Positions 16,286 to 24,519 of a DNA stretch of 36,420 bases are shown here, in pieces (position 1 is the first letter of the stretch; every line of letters begins with the position of its first letter). The notes under the pieces were generated by a model. The model did no database searches. It was not told the origin of the DNA and saw only the letters and a list, made by a program, of their open reading frames with translations. Source of the DNA: Proteiniphilum sp. Its GTDB lineage: Bacteria > Bacteroidota > Bacteroidia > Bacteroidales > Dysgonomonadaceae. A program made the translations under genes and the position numbers. The stretch is taken from assembly GCA_015478855.1 (NCBI GenBank), contig JADMKJ010000093.1:38459-74878 (forward strand), read 5' to 3'.

Positions 16286-17755
16286 ATGACATTCAAACAA
16301 CGACTTTCGAGTGCTACACGCCATCAATGGATCTGGTTTGCCGTATGGGTTGTGCTTACCCTGTTGTTCGCTTTCTGGGCAGGCTCACCGTGGCTCTTAC
16401 TCTTTATTCTTCTTTTCTTTGATATCTACATCACCAAGCTGATACCCTGGTCGTTCTGGAAAAAGTCGAAGAACGATACCTTCCGCAAAACAATGGAATG
16501 GGTCGATGCCATCCTCTTTGCACTGATTGCGGTCTACTTTATCAACACCTTCTTCTTTCAGAATTACCAGATACCCACCTCATCCCTTGAGAAATCACTG
16601 CTGGTAGGTGACTTCCTGGCTGTGAGCAAGCTGAGCTACGGCCCCCGTGCACCCATCACACCCCTCTCCTTCCCGCTGGCACAGCATACCATGCCGGTGG
16701 TGGGTGGTAAATCCTACTTCGAAAAGCCGCAGTGGAAATATCGCCGACTGAAGGGTTTCGGAGAGGTGCAGAGAAACGACATTGTGGTCTTTAACTTCCC
16801 TACCGGTGATACGGTCGCGATGAACATGCAGGGTGTCGATTTTTACACGCTGGCGAAACATAACCCCAACGGTAGTGAGGGTGTGCGGTCAGACAAGCGC
16901 ACTTATGGTGAGATTGTCTACAGGCCTGTTGACAGGCGTGAGAACTATGTGAAACGATGTATAGGACTACCCGGGGAAACCATCGCCCTCAGAAACGACT
17001 CACTCTATATCGATGGCTCCTATCTGCCCAACCCACGTCTTTCGCAGCATAACTATATGCTTCATACCGATGGCACGGTGATCTCTGCCGATCTGTTCAG
17101 TGAGCTGGGGATCAACAAAGCCGATTATTTCACGCATGACAGTTACGGTCAGGTGACCACACGCTCACAGGATCTGACCGGAGCAGACAGCCTCAGCCTT
17201 GTCTTCTCCGGCCTGCAGCCGCGTAACGGCAATAACGGCAGGATCTATTACAGTATCCCCCTGACCGATGAGATGGTGCAACAGCTGAAAGCGAAACCTT
17301 TCATGTGGGATATCATCAAAGAAAAAGAACAACCGGGACAGAGCTATTACTACCCGGTCAATTATGATACCGGATGGTCACGTGACACCTTCGGTCCACT
17401 ATGGATACCTCAGAAAGGAGCCACCATCACCTTCGATGGTGATATCGATTACAAGGTGGCGGCTTATGAACGTTGCATCAGGAACTACGAAGGAAACGAG
17501 TTTGCCTATCGTGACGGGAAAGTATATATCAATGGTGAACAGGCCGACTCCTACACCTTCCGGTTCGATTACTATTTCATGATGGGTGATAACCGCCACA
17601 ACTCTGCCGATTCACGTGTGTGGGGTTTTGTTCCCGAGGATCATATCGTGGGCAAGCCGATGCTTATCTGGTTATCGCTCGAGAAGGACAAAGGGTGGTT
17701 CAACGGAAAAATAAGATGGAAAAGATTGTTCCACAGTGCGAAAGTGCCGGCATGA
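16286..17755 (+). CDS. lepB: Signal peptidase I, long Bacteroidetes form
   Basis: 489 residues. A membrane serine protease that removes signal peptides from exported proteins. Membrane segments appear at about 16-32, 36-50 and 73-90. The catalytic Ser is probably Ser100 in IPTSSLEKSLLVGDFL, and the general-base Lys is Lys223 in NYVKRCIGLPGETI. The C-terminal box is YYFMMGDNRHNSADSRVWGFVPEDHIVGK. Between the Ser and Lys motifs, and between Lys and the C-terminal box, are large insertions compared with the 324-residue E. coli enzyme. The Ser motif PTSSLE departs from the common PSxSMxP (Leu for Met). Its TGA overlaps the ATG of wbqC (ATGA). Confidence 0.96.
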   Translation: MTFKQRLSSATRHQWIWFAVWVVLTLLFAFWAGSPWLLLFILLFFDIYITKLIPWSFWKKSKNDTFRKTMEWVDAILFALIAVYFINTFFFQNYQIPTSSLEKSLLVGDFLAVSKLSYGPRAPITPLSFPLAQHTMPVVGGKSYFEKPQWKYRRLKGFGEVQRNDIVVFNFPTGDTVAMNMQGVDFYTLAKHNPNGSEGVRSDKRTYGEIVYRPVDRRENYVKRCIGLPGETIALRNDSLYIDGSYLPNPRLSQHNYMLHTDGTVISADLFSELGINKADYFTHDSYGQVTTRSQDLTGADSLSLVFSGLQPRNGNNGRIYYSIPLTDEMVQQLKAKPFMWDIIKEKEQPGQSYYYPVNYDTGWSRDTFGPLWIPQKGATITFDGDIDYKVAAYERCIRNYEGNEFAYRDGKVYINGEQADSYTFRFDYYFMMGDNRHNSADSRVWGFVPEDHIVGKPMLIWLSLEKDKGWFNGKIRWKRLFHSAKVPA

Positions 17756-18375
17756 ACAATCAGGAGAGATCGCAGAGGGTGCTCCTTTCATCGTTTTATC
17801 TCGCTCCCGTTGAGTACTATAGCAGGCTCCACGGAGCTGAAAGTGCCGTGATGGAGATACACGACAACTACCGGAAGCAGTCGTACCGTAACCGCTGCAC
17901 CATTGCCGGGGCTAACGGACCCTTGTCGTTGAGCATACCTGTGGAGAAACCGACATCACCGGACTGCAGGATGAAGGATATCCGTATAGCAACGCATGGC
18001 AACTGGCAGCATCTGCACTGGAATGCCATTATCTCAGCCTACAACTCATCCCCCTTTTTTCAATATTATGAGGAGGATTTCCGTCCCTTCTATGAGAAAA
18101 AGTTCACTTTCCTGCACGACTTCAATGAGGAGCTGCGCCGGCTCCTCTGCCGCCTAATAGGGATTGAGACGACGCTCTCCTTCACATCATCGTACGTTGC
18201 ATCGCTGCCGGAATACTTTTCTGATCTGCGCGAAACCATCCACCCCAAGAAGAGATCCGATTACGCCACAACACCCTATTACCAGGTTTTCGCCGGCAGA
18301 CATGGCTTTATCCCCAATCTGAGCATTATCGATCTGCTCTTTAATATGGGAAATGAATCCCGGCTCTTTTTATGA
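17752..18375 (+). CDS. WbqC-like family protein
   Basis: 207 residues from the ATG at 17752, whose ATGA overlaps the lepB stop. An upstream in-frame reading exists inside lepB but is not needed. FYLAPVEYYSRL near the start, HDNYRKQSYRNRCTIAGANGPLSLSIPVEKP and HLHWNAIISAYNSSPFFQYYEEDFRPFY match the WbqC family (PF08889). That family is found in O-antigen loci but is biochemically undefined; a role in glycan assembly is only inferred from other members. The dapB-lepB-wbqC order recurs in other Bacteroidales as I recall. Translation is probably coupled to lepB. Confidence 0.88.
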   Translation: MNNQERSQRVLLSSFYLAPVEYYSRLHGAESAVMEIHDNYRKQSYRNRCTIAGANGPLSLSIPVEKPTSPDCRMKDIRIATHGNWQHLHWNAIISAYNSSPFFQYYEEDFRPFYEKKFTFLHDFNEELRRLLCRLIGIETTLSFTSSYVASLPEYFSDLRETIHPKKRSDYATTPYYQVFAGRHGFIPNLSIIDLLFNMGNESRLFL

Positions 18376-18397
18376 CATCCACTTTAACGATTTTTTC

Positions 18398-18405
18398 TAT
18401 CTTTG
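18398..18405 (+). promoter_or_regulatory. Bacteroidetes -7 box for gltX
   Basis: TATCTTTG is an exact TAnnTTTG in the 122-base gap after wbqC. The resulting leader of about 85 bases can fold: GCAACA (18432-18437) pairs with TGTTGC (18467-18472), with a small CTGT/ACAG stem inside. Confidence 0.68.
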
Positions 18406-18497
18406 CAGATTATTATCATTGTTTTCACAGAGCAACAGAGAGATAATCTGTTCGCACAGCATATGTTGTTGCCTGAAGACACAAATTATTAATTGAG

Positions 18498-20030
18498 ATG
18501 CATCAAAAAACAAGAGTCCGTTTTGCGCCCAGTCCCACAGGCCCGCTACATATTGGCGGCGTGCGCACGGCATTATATAACTACCTCTATGCCAAACAGC
18601 AGGGGGGTGATTTTATTCTTCGTATTGAAGATACTGACACCACCCGGTTTGTACCGGGGGCAGAAGCGTACATTCAGGAAACGTTCAACTGGCTGGGACT
18701 CTCCTTCGACGAGAGTCCGGCAAAGGGAGGGACCTACGGCCCCTACAGACAGTCAGAACGGAGGGATATATACAAGGGTTACGTGAAGCAGCTGCTCGAC
18801 AGCGGTGCTGCATATATCGCCTTCGACACACCTGAAGAGCTGGAAGCCAAAAGAAGCGAGATTGCCAACTTCCAGTATGATGCATCCACCAGAGAGAAGA
18901 TGCGCAACTCGCTCACGCTGTCCGACGGCGAGACCCAATCGCTTATTGACGGGGGATCACAGTACGTGGTACGTATCAGGATTGACCCTGACAGAGATAT
19001 CATCGTCAACGACATGATCCGTGGTGAGGTGGTGATCAACTCAACGGTCCTCGACGACAAGGTGATTTACAAGTCATCGGATGAGCTGCCCACCTACCAT
19101 CTGGCCAACGTGGTGGATGATCACCTGATGGAGATCACCCATGTGATCCGCGGTGAGGAGTGGCTCCCCTCGGCACCACTGCATGTCTGGCTCTACCGCA
19201 GCCTGGGGTGGGAAGAGAGCATGCCCCGTTTTGCGCACCTGCCGCTGCTGCTCAAGCCCGAGGGCAACGGCAAGCTGAGCAAACGTGACGGTGACCGTCT
19301 CGGCTTTCCTGTTTTCCCACTGGAATGGAAGGATCCGGTGACAGGTGATCTCTCTTCCGGCTACCGCGAGAGCGGCTATCTGCCTGAGGCGATCATCAAC
19401 TTCCTCGCTTTTTTGGGATGGAACCCGGGCACGGAAAAGGAGATCTTCACGCTCGATGAGCTGGTGCAGGCTTTTTCTTTTGACCGATGCAGCAAAAGCG
19501 GCGCCAAGTTTGATGTGGAGAAGGCCAAATGGTACAACCATCACTACATCCTCAACAAACCCGACAGTGAGCTGGCGGCCCTCTTTGCACCCATCCTCCG
19601 TGAGAAAGGGGTCAACGCTCCTATGGAAAAAGTGACGAAGGTGGTAGGACTGGTCAAAGAACGTGTTCACTTCGTGAAAGAGCTGTGGGAGCAATCCTCT
19701 TTTTTCTTCGTGGCACCGGTGAGCTATGATGAGAAGACAACACGTAAACGCTGGAAGGCTGAGACCCCCGGACAGATGAGGGCGCTGATGCAGTTGTTAC
19801 GTGAGATGGATGACTTCTCCCCGGAGAACCAGGAGACAACCGTGATGGAATGGATTCAACAGAACCAGTACCACACGGGTAACATCATGAATGCTTTCCG
19901 TCTGGCTGTCGTGGGTGAAGGGAAAGGACCCCACATGTTCAATATCACCGATGTGATAGGTAAAGAGGAGACACTGCGCCGCCTGGAACAAGCTGTTACC
20001 ACCTTGCCGGTAAGAGAAGATAATAATTAA
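18498..20030 (+). CDS. gltX: Glutamate--tRNA ligase
   Basis: 510 residues. A class I synthetase that charges tRNA-Glu (and tRNA-Gln in organisms lacking GlnRS). Motifs are the HIGH region [23 protein letters not shown] (8-30, with HIGG at 18-21), [26 protein letters not shown] and the KMSKS equivalent KLSKR (259-263). The C-terminal anticodon-binding region follows. Length and order are normal for the bacterial enzyme. It is followed 12 bases later by a Stealth-family gene on the same strand, an unusual partner for a synthetase. Confidence 0.98.
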   Translation: MHQKTRVRFAPSPTGPLHIGGVRTALYNYLYAKQQGGDFILRIEDTDTTRFVPGAEAYIQETFNWLGLSFDESPAKGGTYGPYRQSERRDIYKGYVKQLLDSGAAYIAFDTPEELEAKRSEIANFQYDASTREKMRNSLTLSDGETQSLIDGGSQYVVRIRIDPDRDIIVNDMIRGEVVINSTVLDDKVIYKSSDELPTYHLANVVDDHLMEITHVIRGEEWLPSAPLHVWLYRSLGWEESMPRFAHLPLLLKPEGNGKLSKRDGDRLGFPVFPLEWKDPVTGDLSSGYRESGYLPEAIINFLAFLGWNPGTEKEIFTLDELVQAFSFDRCSKSGAKFDVEKAKWYNHHYILNKPDSELAALFAPILREKGVNAPMEKVTKVVGLVKERVHFVKELWEQSSFFFVAPVSYDEKTTRKRWKAETPGQMRALMQLLREMDDFSPENQETTVMEWIQQNQYHTGNIMNAFRLAVVGEGKGPHMFNITDVIGKEETLRRLEQAVTTLPVREDNN

Positions 20031-20042
20031 TCATTCAAAATA

Positions 20043-21035
20043 ATGGGAATCGATTTTGTCATCACCTGGGTCGACATGGACGACCCACAGTGGAAAGCAG
20101 ATTTTGCAAACTATTCCGGTAAGATCGACAACTCAAAAAATGAGGTGTCGGAAGCACGCTTCAGGGATTATGGATTTTTAAAATACTGGTTCAGAGGCGT
20201 GGAGAAATTTGCCCCCTGGGTGAGAAAAGTGCATTTCGTCACCTGCGGCCAGAAGCCCTCATGGCTGAATGGCGACCATCCCAGGCTCTCCCTGGTGAAT
20301 CATTCCGACTATATACCAACGAAGTATCTACCCGTATTCAACTCATCCCTTATTGAGATCTGGCTACATAAGATACCCGGGCTGGCTGATCAATTCGTCT
20401 ATTTCAACGATGACTTCTTCATCATCAATCATATCAGTGAATCGCGCTTCTTTACCGATGGCCTCCCTAACGACATCGCTGCCTTCCGTTATAATTCCGG
20501 GATGGGGTTATGGTCGAAATGCCTGAAAAACAATATAGAGATCATCAACGAACGGTTCGACAAGCGTGAGGTGCTGCAGCGTGATCATGAGAAATGGTTT
20601 CATCCCTCCTACGGGAAGAAAGCCAATCTGACACGACTGCTTAAACCCTACGGGAAATTTGTGACACTCATCACCCCGCACAATGCACAACCCTACCTTA
20701 AATCCACCTTCAAAGAGGTGTGGGATTACGCGGGTGACAAGCTCACTGCCGTCTCGGAGAACCGCTTTCGCAGCCCGGAGGATTATACACAGGAGCTGTT
20801 CCGCACCTGGCAGATCTGCCGTTCACAGTTTGAGCCCTACAACACCTACGCCGACACCAAAATGTTCCCGCTCGTGTTAAGATCGAAGCAGGCCATCGAC
20901 GCGATCTACAACCAGCGTTACAAGCTGATCTGCCTCAACGACAATGCCCATATCAGGAACTATGAGCGTGTGATGAAAGAGCTGGAGAAGGCACTGGACA
21001 CTATTTTACCTGAGAAGTCGCAGTTCGAGCTGTAA
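20043..21035 (+). CDS. Stealth-family capsular polysaccharide phosphotransferase
   Basis: 330 residues. The four conserved regions of Stealth proteins appear in order: CR1 IDFVITWVDMDDPQW (3-17), CR2 from FRDYGFLKYWFRGVEKFAPWVRKVHFVT through FVYFNDDFFI, CR3 LITPHNAQPYLKS, and CR4 YKLICLNDN. These proteins transfer a hexose-1-phosphate from a nucleotide sugar to build phosphodiester-linked glycans, as in the GlcNAc-1-phosphotransferase family. In CR2 the more usual RDNxELRYSLRSVE is changed to RDYGFLKYWFRGVE. It starts 12 bases after gltX and probably shares its transcript. It converges, 10 bases apart, on a second Stealth gene. Substrate unknown. Confidence 0.9.
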   Translation: MGIDFVITWVDMDDPQWKADFANYSGKIDNSKNEVSEARFRDYGFLKYWFRGVEKFAPWVRKVHFVTCGQKPSWLNGDHPRLSLVNHSDYIPTKYLPVFNSSLIEIWLHKIPGLADQFVYFNDDFFIINHISESRFFTDGLPNDIAAFRYNSGMGLWSKCLKNNIEIINERFDKREVLQRDHEKWFHPSYGKKANLTRLLKPYGKFVTLITPHNAQPYLKSTFKEVWDYAGDKLTAVSENRFRSPEDYTQELFRTWQICRSQFEPYNTYADTKMFPLVLRSKQAIDAIYNQRYKLICLNDNAHIRNYERVMKELEKALDTILPEKSQFEL

Positions 21036-21045
21036 ATCCACAGAT

Positions 21046-22068
21046 TTATTTCTCAAAGGATGATTTTTCGGGATAGAGCTTTTCAAGGAAAGGTTTTATT
21101 CTTAATCGATCGGCTTCTTTCACCCGCTGACTGTCATTCAGACAGAACAGGTCGGGATTATATCTGACTAAGTAGTTCTCAAAATTGGGTTTATACACAT
21201 TGATCCGAATAGAATCTTTTCTCCTTACATATTTCAGATGTCCTTTGCCGATAGCCAGGGCATAATAGGAAAAAGCTGAACGATGAATATCACCGTACTT
21301 CCTGATATGGCTCTGTGACGAACGTTGCACCTGATCAGCAAAAACATGCTCCACAGCATCCCTGTAATCATCTTTCACGTATGTATCCACGTTGTGATGG
21401 GGTATGCCTGAGTAGAATATACCAAACTTCTTTTCAACCAACGCAGCTCCCTCCACTACCATTGTGATATACTGACCCAGTCTTTTTCTTATCAGACGCT
21501 TTATTGGATAATGCCATTTACCGAAAACCTTCTTTTTCAGGCGGATGTAAGGCATACCCTCTTTATCAAAAAAATAGCCCGGTGAGAGCTTCTTGTGAAA
21601 GAACATGTCATCATTGGCAAATAGAAAGTGATCAGCCAGGCCGGGGATCCTGTAGAGGTAATACTCGATGACGCTTGAATTAAAGCATGGAAGCGCTTCC
21701 GGGGGTAAGATCTCCTTATGGTCAACAATCTGAATGGCAGGATGTTCCAATTTCAGCCATTCAGGATGTTGACTGTCGGAAACAATAAATATCTTTCTTA
21801 CCCAGGGTACATATTTCTCTACCGATCTCAAGGAGTAGCGCAGCTCATCGTTATTGATATAGCGTCCTTTGTTATTCGCTTCCGTATTGTCTGTTGTGTC
21901 TGTATTGTCTGTATTGTCTGTTGTACCTGTATTGTCTGTTGTACCTGTTGTACCTGTCGTGCCTGTTGTTTCAGATGTTTCAGATGTATACAGCTGTTTC
22001 TTTTCTAACCATTTTGGATCACTGCCATCTACCCAAAGATATACTAAATCAATATCGAATAATTGCAT
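21046..22068 (-). CDS. Second Stealth-family phosphotransferase with Thr-rich repeat insert
   Basis: 340 residues. CR1 FDIDLVYLWVDGSDPKW (4-20), CR2 NNDELRYSLRSVEKYVPWVRKIFIVSD with FLFANDDMFF, CR3 GIPHHNVDTYVKD and CR4 PDLFCLNDSQ identify it as Stealth. It is divergent in sequence from its neighbour at 20043-21035, so the pair is not a recent duplication. Between CR1 and CR2, residues 28-63 are twelve tripeptides of the type TSE/TTG/TTD/NTD encoded by a 9-bp tandem repeat. The insert keeps the frame and should form a flexible linker. The gene has its own upstream box at 22244-22251, giving a leader of about 165 bases. Confidence 0.9.
   Translation of the reverse strand: MQLFDIDLVYLWVDGSDPKWLEKKQLYTSETSETTGTTGTTGTTDNTGTTDNTDNTDTTDNTEANNKGRYINNDELRYSLRSVEKYVPWVRKIFIVSDSQHPEWLKLEHPAIQIVDHKEILPPEALPCFNSSVIEYYLYRIPGLADHFLFANDDMFFHKKLSPGYFFDKEGMPYIRLKKKVFGKWHYPIKRLIRKRLGQYITMVVEGAALVEKKFGIFYSGIPHHNVDTYVKDDYRDAVEHVFADQVQRSSQSHIRKYGDIHRSAFSYYALAIGKGHLKYVRRKDSIRINVYKPNFENYLVRYNPDLFCLNDSQRVKEADRLRIKPFLEKLYPEKSSFEK
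21880..21990. repeat. In-frame 9-bp tandem repeat inside the second Stealth gene (12 units)
   Basis: Plus-strand units are GTATTGTCT (four copies), GTTGTACCT (three), GTTGTGTCT, GTCGTGCCT and three more degenerate units ending GATGTTTCA/GATGTATAC. On the coding strand they give Thr-rich tripeptides. Because the unit is 9 bases, gain or loss of copies would change linker length without frameshift. Confidence 0.9.
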
Positions 22069-22243
22069 ATATACGAAACTTAAAATGATTATAACCTGCT
22101 AATAGTCCTCATTAGTGACAATGACTATTGACAGTTATATGGTTAATATGCGGCAGTTTACAATCTGTCACTGTTGGTTTTGTGGTTACAAAAGGTTTTT
22201 TATTCGAACAGGTTTACTATCAAAGTTTGATTTCTGCATAGTG

Positions 22244-22251
22244 CAAAAATA
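22244..22251 (-). promoter_or_regulatory. Bacteroidetes -7 box, probably for the second Stealth gene
   Basis: The minus strand reads TATTTTTG, an exact TAnnTTTG. It lies in the 295-base gap 22069-22363. The rest of this gap holds an AATAGTC/GACTATT inverted repeat (22101-22107/22123-22129) and a 13-base palindrome-like ATCAAAGTTTGAT (22219-22231), but no gene that I can support. Confidence 0.5.
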
Positions 22252-22363
22252 GCTATTTATATTGAATTATGAAACCGGCATGAGGCTAAATCATCCATTA
22301 AGACAAACTTTTCATCTTTTCATTTGTTCTATACACATTGTAGAACGTAAGTACGCATTGGGC

Positions 22364-24472
22364 ATGAACACTTCATCACCGAAAAAAATAAGAATAAGGA
22401 CAAAAGTATTTGTCCCCATGGTTTTTATTCTCGCTATCCTCCTTATCACCTACATTTTCCCCCGACAGGGGAGTTTTAAATACTCCTTCAACGAAGGGAG
22501 ACCCTGGCAGTATGGTCTTCTTACCGCCCCATTTGATTTTCCTGTATATAAACCTGCCGACCAGTTGAAAGCCGAGCAGGACAGCATCCTGGAGTTTTAT
22601 GAACCCTATTTCGAAGTCAACGAAACGGTTTATAAAAATGCATTGGCCGATTTTGATGCCGATGTGAACCTGAACGCTAAGCTTGCAGAATTGCCACCTA
22701 CATATAAAATCTACATACGTAACAAGCTGAATGAGATATATGATACCGGGATCATGCAGTCGGAAGATTATGACAGGATCGATGCCTCTAAGACGCAGGC
22801 ACTGAGGATAAAAAAAGGAAATGTGGCAGAGTCAAGGAAGATTGACTCATTCTTCACCATACGTTCAGCCTATCAAGAAGTGTTGAATGATGTTCCTGAA
22901 AACATTGACGCCTCCCTTTTACAGGCGGCAGATATCAATGAATATATTCGGGAAAATATTACTTACGATGAGGATACTTCGGAAAAGGCACAGCATGAAT
23001 TTATTCAACAGGTAGATATAAGCCGTGGAATGGTACAACAGGGACAACGTATTATTGATGAAGGTGAAATCGTAGATGCAAGGACCTACAATATTCTCTC
23101 CTCTTTAAAACATGTGACCGAAGAACGGAGTGGCGGCACGACAAGAAACAACTGGATGGTGCTCGGACAGTTATTGCTCATACTTCTCATGTTCGGTTCA
23201 TTTTACATGTATCTGCTTTTTTTCCGACCTACCGAATATCGCAACCGAAAGCATGTGATCTTCATGGTCCTGCTGACTGTTATATTCCTTGTGCTCACCG
23301 CTATCACCGTGCGTTATGATCTGTTTAGTGTCTATATTATCCCCTATGCGATAGTGACGATCCTCATCCGTACCTTCATTGACTCGAGGACAGCACTCTT
23401 TGCCAGTCTTATCACCATCATGCTTAGTTCACTGATGGTTCCTTTCCCCTTTGAGTTTGTTGTCATTCAGATCTCCGTGGCGATGGTCTCCATATTTATG
23501 CTGAAAGAGTTGTCGGAGCGCTCACAGCTGATACGCAGCTCATTCTTTATCCTGCTCACCTATATTCTGGTCTATATTGGCCTGGTAATGTACCAGGAAG
23601 GAAACATGAAAGAGACCAGCTGGATTATGCTGATATATTTCCTTATCAACTTCATATTTATCATGTTCTCCTACTCACTGGTATATCTGGTGGAACAGTC
23701 ATTTGGTTTTATCTCAGGGGTGTCGCTGGTGGAACTTTCCAATATCAACAAGCCACTGCTGAAAGAGCTCTCAGAGAAGGCTCCGGGCACATTCCAGCAC
23801 TCTTTACAGGTCTCCAACCTGGGTATGGCGGCGGCGGCTAAACTGGGTGCCAATGCATCGTTGATCAGAACGGGCGCTTTGTATCACGATATAGGGAAGA
23901 TGGTAAACCCGGCCTTCTTCACCGAGAATCAGACACCCGGGATGAACCCGCATGCCGGGCTGCCTTTTGAGGAAAGTGCACGCATCATCATCAACCATGT
24001 GAAAGATGGTGTTAAGATTGCACAGAAACAGAACATACCACAGCAGATCATTGATTTTATCGAGACCCACCACGGCACAAGCATGCCTAAGTATTTTTAC
24101 ATCTCCTGGAAGAATGCCAATCCCGATAAAGAGGTGAATGAAGCTGATTTCCGCTATCCCGGGCCAAATCCTTTTACGAAAGAGACCGCCATCATGATGA
24201 TGGCTGATGCAGTGGAGGCTTCCTCACGCAGTCTGCCCGAGTATTCGGAGCAATCGCTGCGGAATCTTGTGGACAAGATCATTGATTCACAGGTGAGTGA
24301 AGGCTACTTCAAGCTGGCGCCGATCACATTCAGGGACATACAAACAGTGAAGGATGTGTTTGTGGATAAACTGAAAACTGTTTATCACTCCCGCATTGCA
24401 TACCCCGAACTGATACAGCAGGAGAAACAGACCACACCACAAAACAGCGATGCCTACACCGGGTATTCCTAA
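22364..24472 (+). CDS. Membrane HD-domain phosphohydrolase (7TMR-HDED/PgpH-like, probable c-di-AMP hydrolase)
   Basis: 702 residues from the ATG at 22364 (MNTSSPKK); an upstream in-frame TTG at 22262 adds 34 residues with no family support. One N-terminal membrane segment (about 14-32) is followed by an extracytoplasmic 7TMR-HDED domain (about 33-265). A bundle of seven membrane helices follows (about 265-455), then a cytoplasmic HD domain with GALYHDIGKMVNP (His508-Asp509), INHVKDG, IETHHGT and MMADAVEASSRS. PgpH proteins of this layout hydrolyse c-di-AMP to pApA; function here is by family. It converges on guaA with a 47-base gap. No exact -7 box was found upstream, so its promoter is unclear. 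Confidence 0.92.
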   Translation: MNTSSPKKIRIRTKVFVPMVFILAILLITYIFPRQGSFKYSFNEGRPWQYGLLTAPFDFPVYKPADQLKAEQDSILEFYEPYFEVNETVYKNALADFDADVNLNAKLAELPPTYKIYIRNKLNEIYDTGIMQSEDYDRIDASKTQALRIKKGNVAESRKIDSFFTIRSAYQEVLNDVPENIDASLLQAADINEYIRENITYDEDTSEKAQHEFIQQVDISRGMVQQGQRIIDEGEIVDARTYNILSSLKHVTEERSGGTTRNNWMVLGQLLLILLMFGSFYMYLLFFRPTEYRNRKHVIFMVLLTVIFLVLTAITVRYDLFSVYIIPYAIVTILIRTFIDSRTALFASLITIMLSSLMVPFPFEFVVIQISVAMVSIFMLKELSERSQLIRSSFFILLTYILVYIGLVMYQEGNMKETSWIMLIYFLINFIFIMFSYSLVYLVEQSFGFISGVSLVELSNINKPLLKELSEKAPGTFQHSLQVSNLGMAAAAKLGANASLIRTGALYHDIGKMVNPAFFTENQTPGMNPHAGLPFEESARIIINHVKDGVKIAQKQNIPQQIIDFIETHHGTSMPKYFYISWKNANPDKEVNEADFRYPGPNPFTKETAIMMMADAVEASSRSLPEYSEQSLRNLVDKIIDSQVSEGYFKLAPITFRDIQTVKDVFVDKLKTVYHSRIAYPELIQQEKQTTPQNSDAYTGYS

Positions 24473-24519
24473 CCATCACGCATCACAGGATGGCCCCCCG
24501 GGGTTCACTCCCTTTCTGT

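Noticed and set aside
17620-17751. Extension of wbqC into lepB
   Set aside because: It would lie in a different frame of lepB's conserved C-terminal box; the ATGA overlap at 17752 explains translation well.
19074-19694. 206-codon minus-strand open frame opposite gltX
   Set aside because: gltX has full synthetase motifs across this stretch; the opposite frame has no family features or promoter.
21880-21990. Regularly spaced repeats as a possible CRISPR array
   Set aside because: The units are 9 bases, directly adjacent with no spacers, and lie in frame in a coding region with no cas genes nearby.
22262-22363. N-terminal extension of the HD phosphohydrolase from a TTG
   Set aside because: The extra 34 residues do not resemble the family; the ATG at 22364 gives the usual short basic segment before the first membrane helix.
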